64,000 bases of DNA from Bugula neritina (Eukaryota > Bryozoa > Gymnolaemata > Cheilostomatida > Bugulidae), in NCBI GenBank assembly GCA_964035545.1, contig OZ037770.1, forward strand, positions 8,077,473 through 8,141,472. Direction: 5' to 3'. The notes under the pieces were generated by a model. The model did no database searches and was not told where the DNA came from. It saw only the letters and a list, made by a program, of their open reading frames with translations. This document shows positions 62,527-64,000 of this stretch, in pieces. Position numbers and translations under genes: made by a program. The first letter of the stretch is position 1. Each line of letters opens with the position of its first letter.

Positions 62527-64000
62527 TCAATTAGTTATTTTGTCTGGACCTTCATAGTGAAAAGGTTGATTCGCAGGCAAACTCGTTGGTCCTCCATCCA
62601 GAGAGTTGGAATCCACCAGCTGGTCATCATACTCAGGTTCATTCTCTGGTGGTGATAAGCTGCTAGCAGTGAGCCTTTCATACTCGTGTTGAGGAGTGGA
62701 ACCATGTGGTTTCTCATAAACCAAAGAAGGAATGATGTCAGGTATCTGTTCATACAAGTGATCAGCTACAGTGGGAAACCCATTCTCCATCACTTCCTTT
62801 ACGCAGTCATAGATGTATCTGTACTGCTCCTGTATTTCGTAATTACAACGGACAAAGCTACACATGGTATAGTGACTGCTAAAAACTAGAATTATATCAC
62901 ATTTAGTATCTAATAACAATAAATTAGAGAATCATAAGGAATCTGAAAGTTCCCTTGGTGATTGCTGCATATAGCCTATTGATAGAGTTATTTAAACTAA
63001 ATTGGAAAAGAAAACTTTTGGCAACAGATTATCATAACTTGTAGCTTTAAAGAAAGTTTTAAGTTGAAGCTCAAATCTAAGAATAATTTAAACATTCAAT
63101 TCTCTTTAAATAATAATGAGTTTCAAGAATTCTCACGGGAATTTTGAATTTTTCAACAAAAACTAATGCATTTTAAAATGATTGAAACTCATTGAAAGAC
63201 CAAAATATAACTTTGATTTTTTTGGACCCAAGGGAGAAAACTATAAATATACAAACAATTGCATAAATTTATGTCCTATGTGCAACTATTAACGGTTACG
63301 TTTGATTAAGTGTAGATAGCAGTAAAGCTTTGATTTGTACAAAGTATCTAAATTTGTTCAGATCTTAACTATGATTCAGCTGTGTGTTGATGATAGCCTA
63401 CCTCTGTCTGAACCATTCTACACCTGTATTCTCTCATCTCCATCACCAGGTTGAATATGTCTATCTCATCATGATCTCGAATATGTTGAAGAAGCCTATC
63501 AACAACTATGTACAAGCCAGTACGACCAACACCAGCACTGTCAAACATTGTATACATTATATTAATAGAGAACTGTCTAGAAGCATCTAAACATTTGCAA
63601 TGTAAAAGTATACCAGATAAAGTGTTACCTGCAGTGTAAAAGTATACCAGATAAAGTGTTACCTGCAGTGTAAAAGTATAACAGATACAGTGTTACCTGC
63701 AGTGTAAAAGTATAACAGATAAAGTGTTACCTACAGGTTACAAGTATAACAGATAAAGTGTTACCTGCAGTGTAAAGTATAACAGATAAAATGTTACCTG
63801 CAGTGTAAAAGTATAGCAGATAAAGTGTTACCTGCAGTGTAAAAGTATAACAGATAAAATGTTACCTGCAGTGTAAAAGTATAGCAGATAAAGTGTTACC
63901 TGCAGTGTGAAAGTATAACAGATAAAGTGTTACCTGCAGTGTAAAGTATAACAGATAAAATGTTACCCGCAGTGTAAAAGTATAGCAGATAAAGTGTTAC
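62527..64000 (-). CDS. Receptor-type protein tyrosine phosphatase, gene B, 3' end only
   Basis: Two exons are in the window: 63537-63402 (P-loop end SAGVGRTG to MVQTE) and 62829-62527 ([13 protein letters not shown], then a short tail). They match the last two exons of gene A in length and phase (136 nt for the first). The P-loop arginine is present, so this paralog may be catalytic; the WPD exon is outside. The tail is about 70 residues shorter than in gene A: a deletion removes the middle (after SLPA), and a small indel near 62530 gives an early stop. It keeps YEKP and YERL but loses the C-terminal YEN-type site. The gene continues beyond 64000. Confidence 0.85.
63595..64000. repeat. 34-bp minisatellite built from a gene B splice boundary
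   Basis: About 12 tandem copies of a 34-bp unit (acctgcagtgtaaaagtata then acagataaagtgtt), running past the window end. On the minus strand each unit reads cactgcaggtaacac, which is the exon end encoding His-Cys of the P-loop plus its 5' splice site, as seen singly at 9656 in gene A. Confidence 0.92.

Overview
This window looks like animal (metazoan) nuclear DNA from an AT-rich, intron-rich, transposon-laden invertebrate genome. A sponge or another early-branching animal is my best guess, but this is inference and no marker settles it. The evidence is GT-AG introns with consistent phases, a receptor tyrosine phosphatase with an FN3 ectodomain, an SLC35-type nucleotide-sugar transporter, Ty3/Gypsy elements and a CR1/L2-like LINE. 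No bacterial operons, CRISPR arrays or intact tRNA/rRNA genes were seen.

Layout. (1) 585-5958 (+): a complete eight-exon SLC35A4-like transporter gene whose introns carry three expanded tandem repeats. (2) 5959-8314: its 3' end, two MITE-like copies, and the 3' flank of the next gene. (3) 8315-59975 (-): one very large receptor protein tyrosine phosphatase gene (gene A). I could chain 26 exons with matching phases, from a signal-peptide exon (59975) to the stop (8315). The order is N-terminal propeller-like region, four FN3 domains (a two-FN3 module duplicated), a transmembrane helix, a single PTP domain and a tyrosine-rich tail. Its introns hold four Ty3/Gypsy elements (10073-20318 +, 27728-33455 -, 35475-42367 +, 46141-53643 -) and one LINE (about 54290-57930 -). 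One FN3 exon is split by a piggyBac-like MITE. (4) 59976-62526: intergenic, with long AT microsatellites, a perfect 38-bp inverted repeat enclosing a hammerhead-ribozyme-like motif, and a second decayed one. (5) 62527-64000 (-): the 3' end of a paralogous phosphatase gene (gene B), running off the window.

What stands out. Gene A encodes a predicted pseudophosphatase: the P-loop arginine is Cys, the WPD loop reads SLS, and the pTyr-loop tyrosine is lost. Gene B keeps the P-loop arginine. In both paralogs a minisatellite has grown out of an exon-intron boundary of the PTP domain, so that it tandemly repeats a 5' splice site. The Ty3/Gypsy elements share a layout in which a 25-nt coding first exon is spliced onto a zinc-finger plus coiled-coil accessory ORF lying where env would be. 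They also carry textbook-looking -1 frameshift signals at the gag-pol junction. All retroelement pol genes here are broken to some degree.

Limits: everything was read by eye without alignment, folding or database search. Exon boundaries were chosen from splice consensus, phase and family similarity. Element ends that lack a target duplication are approximate.
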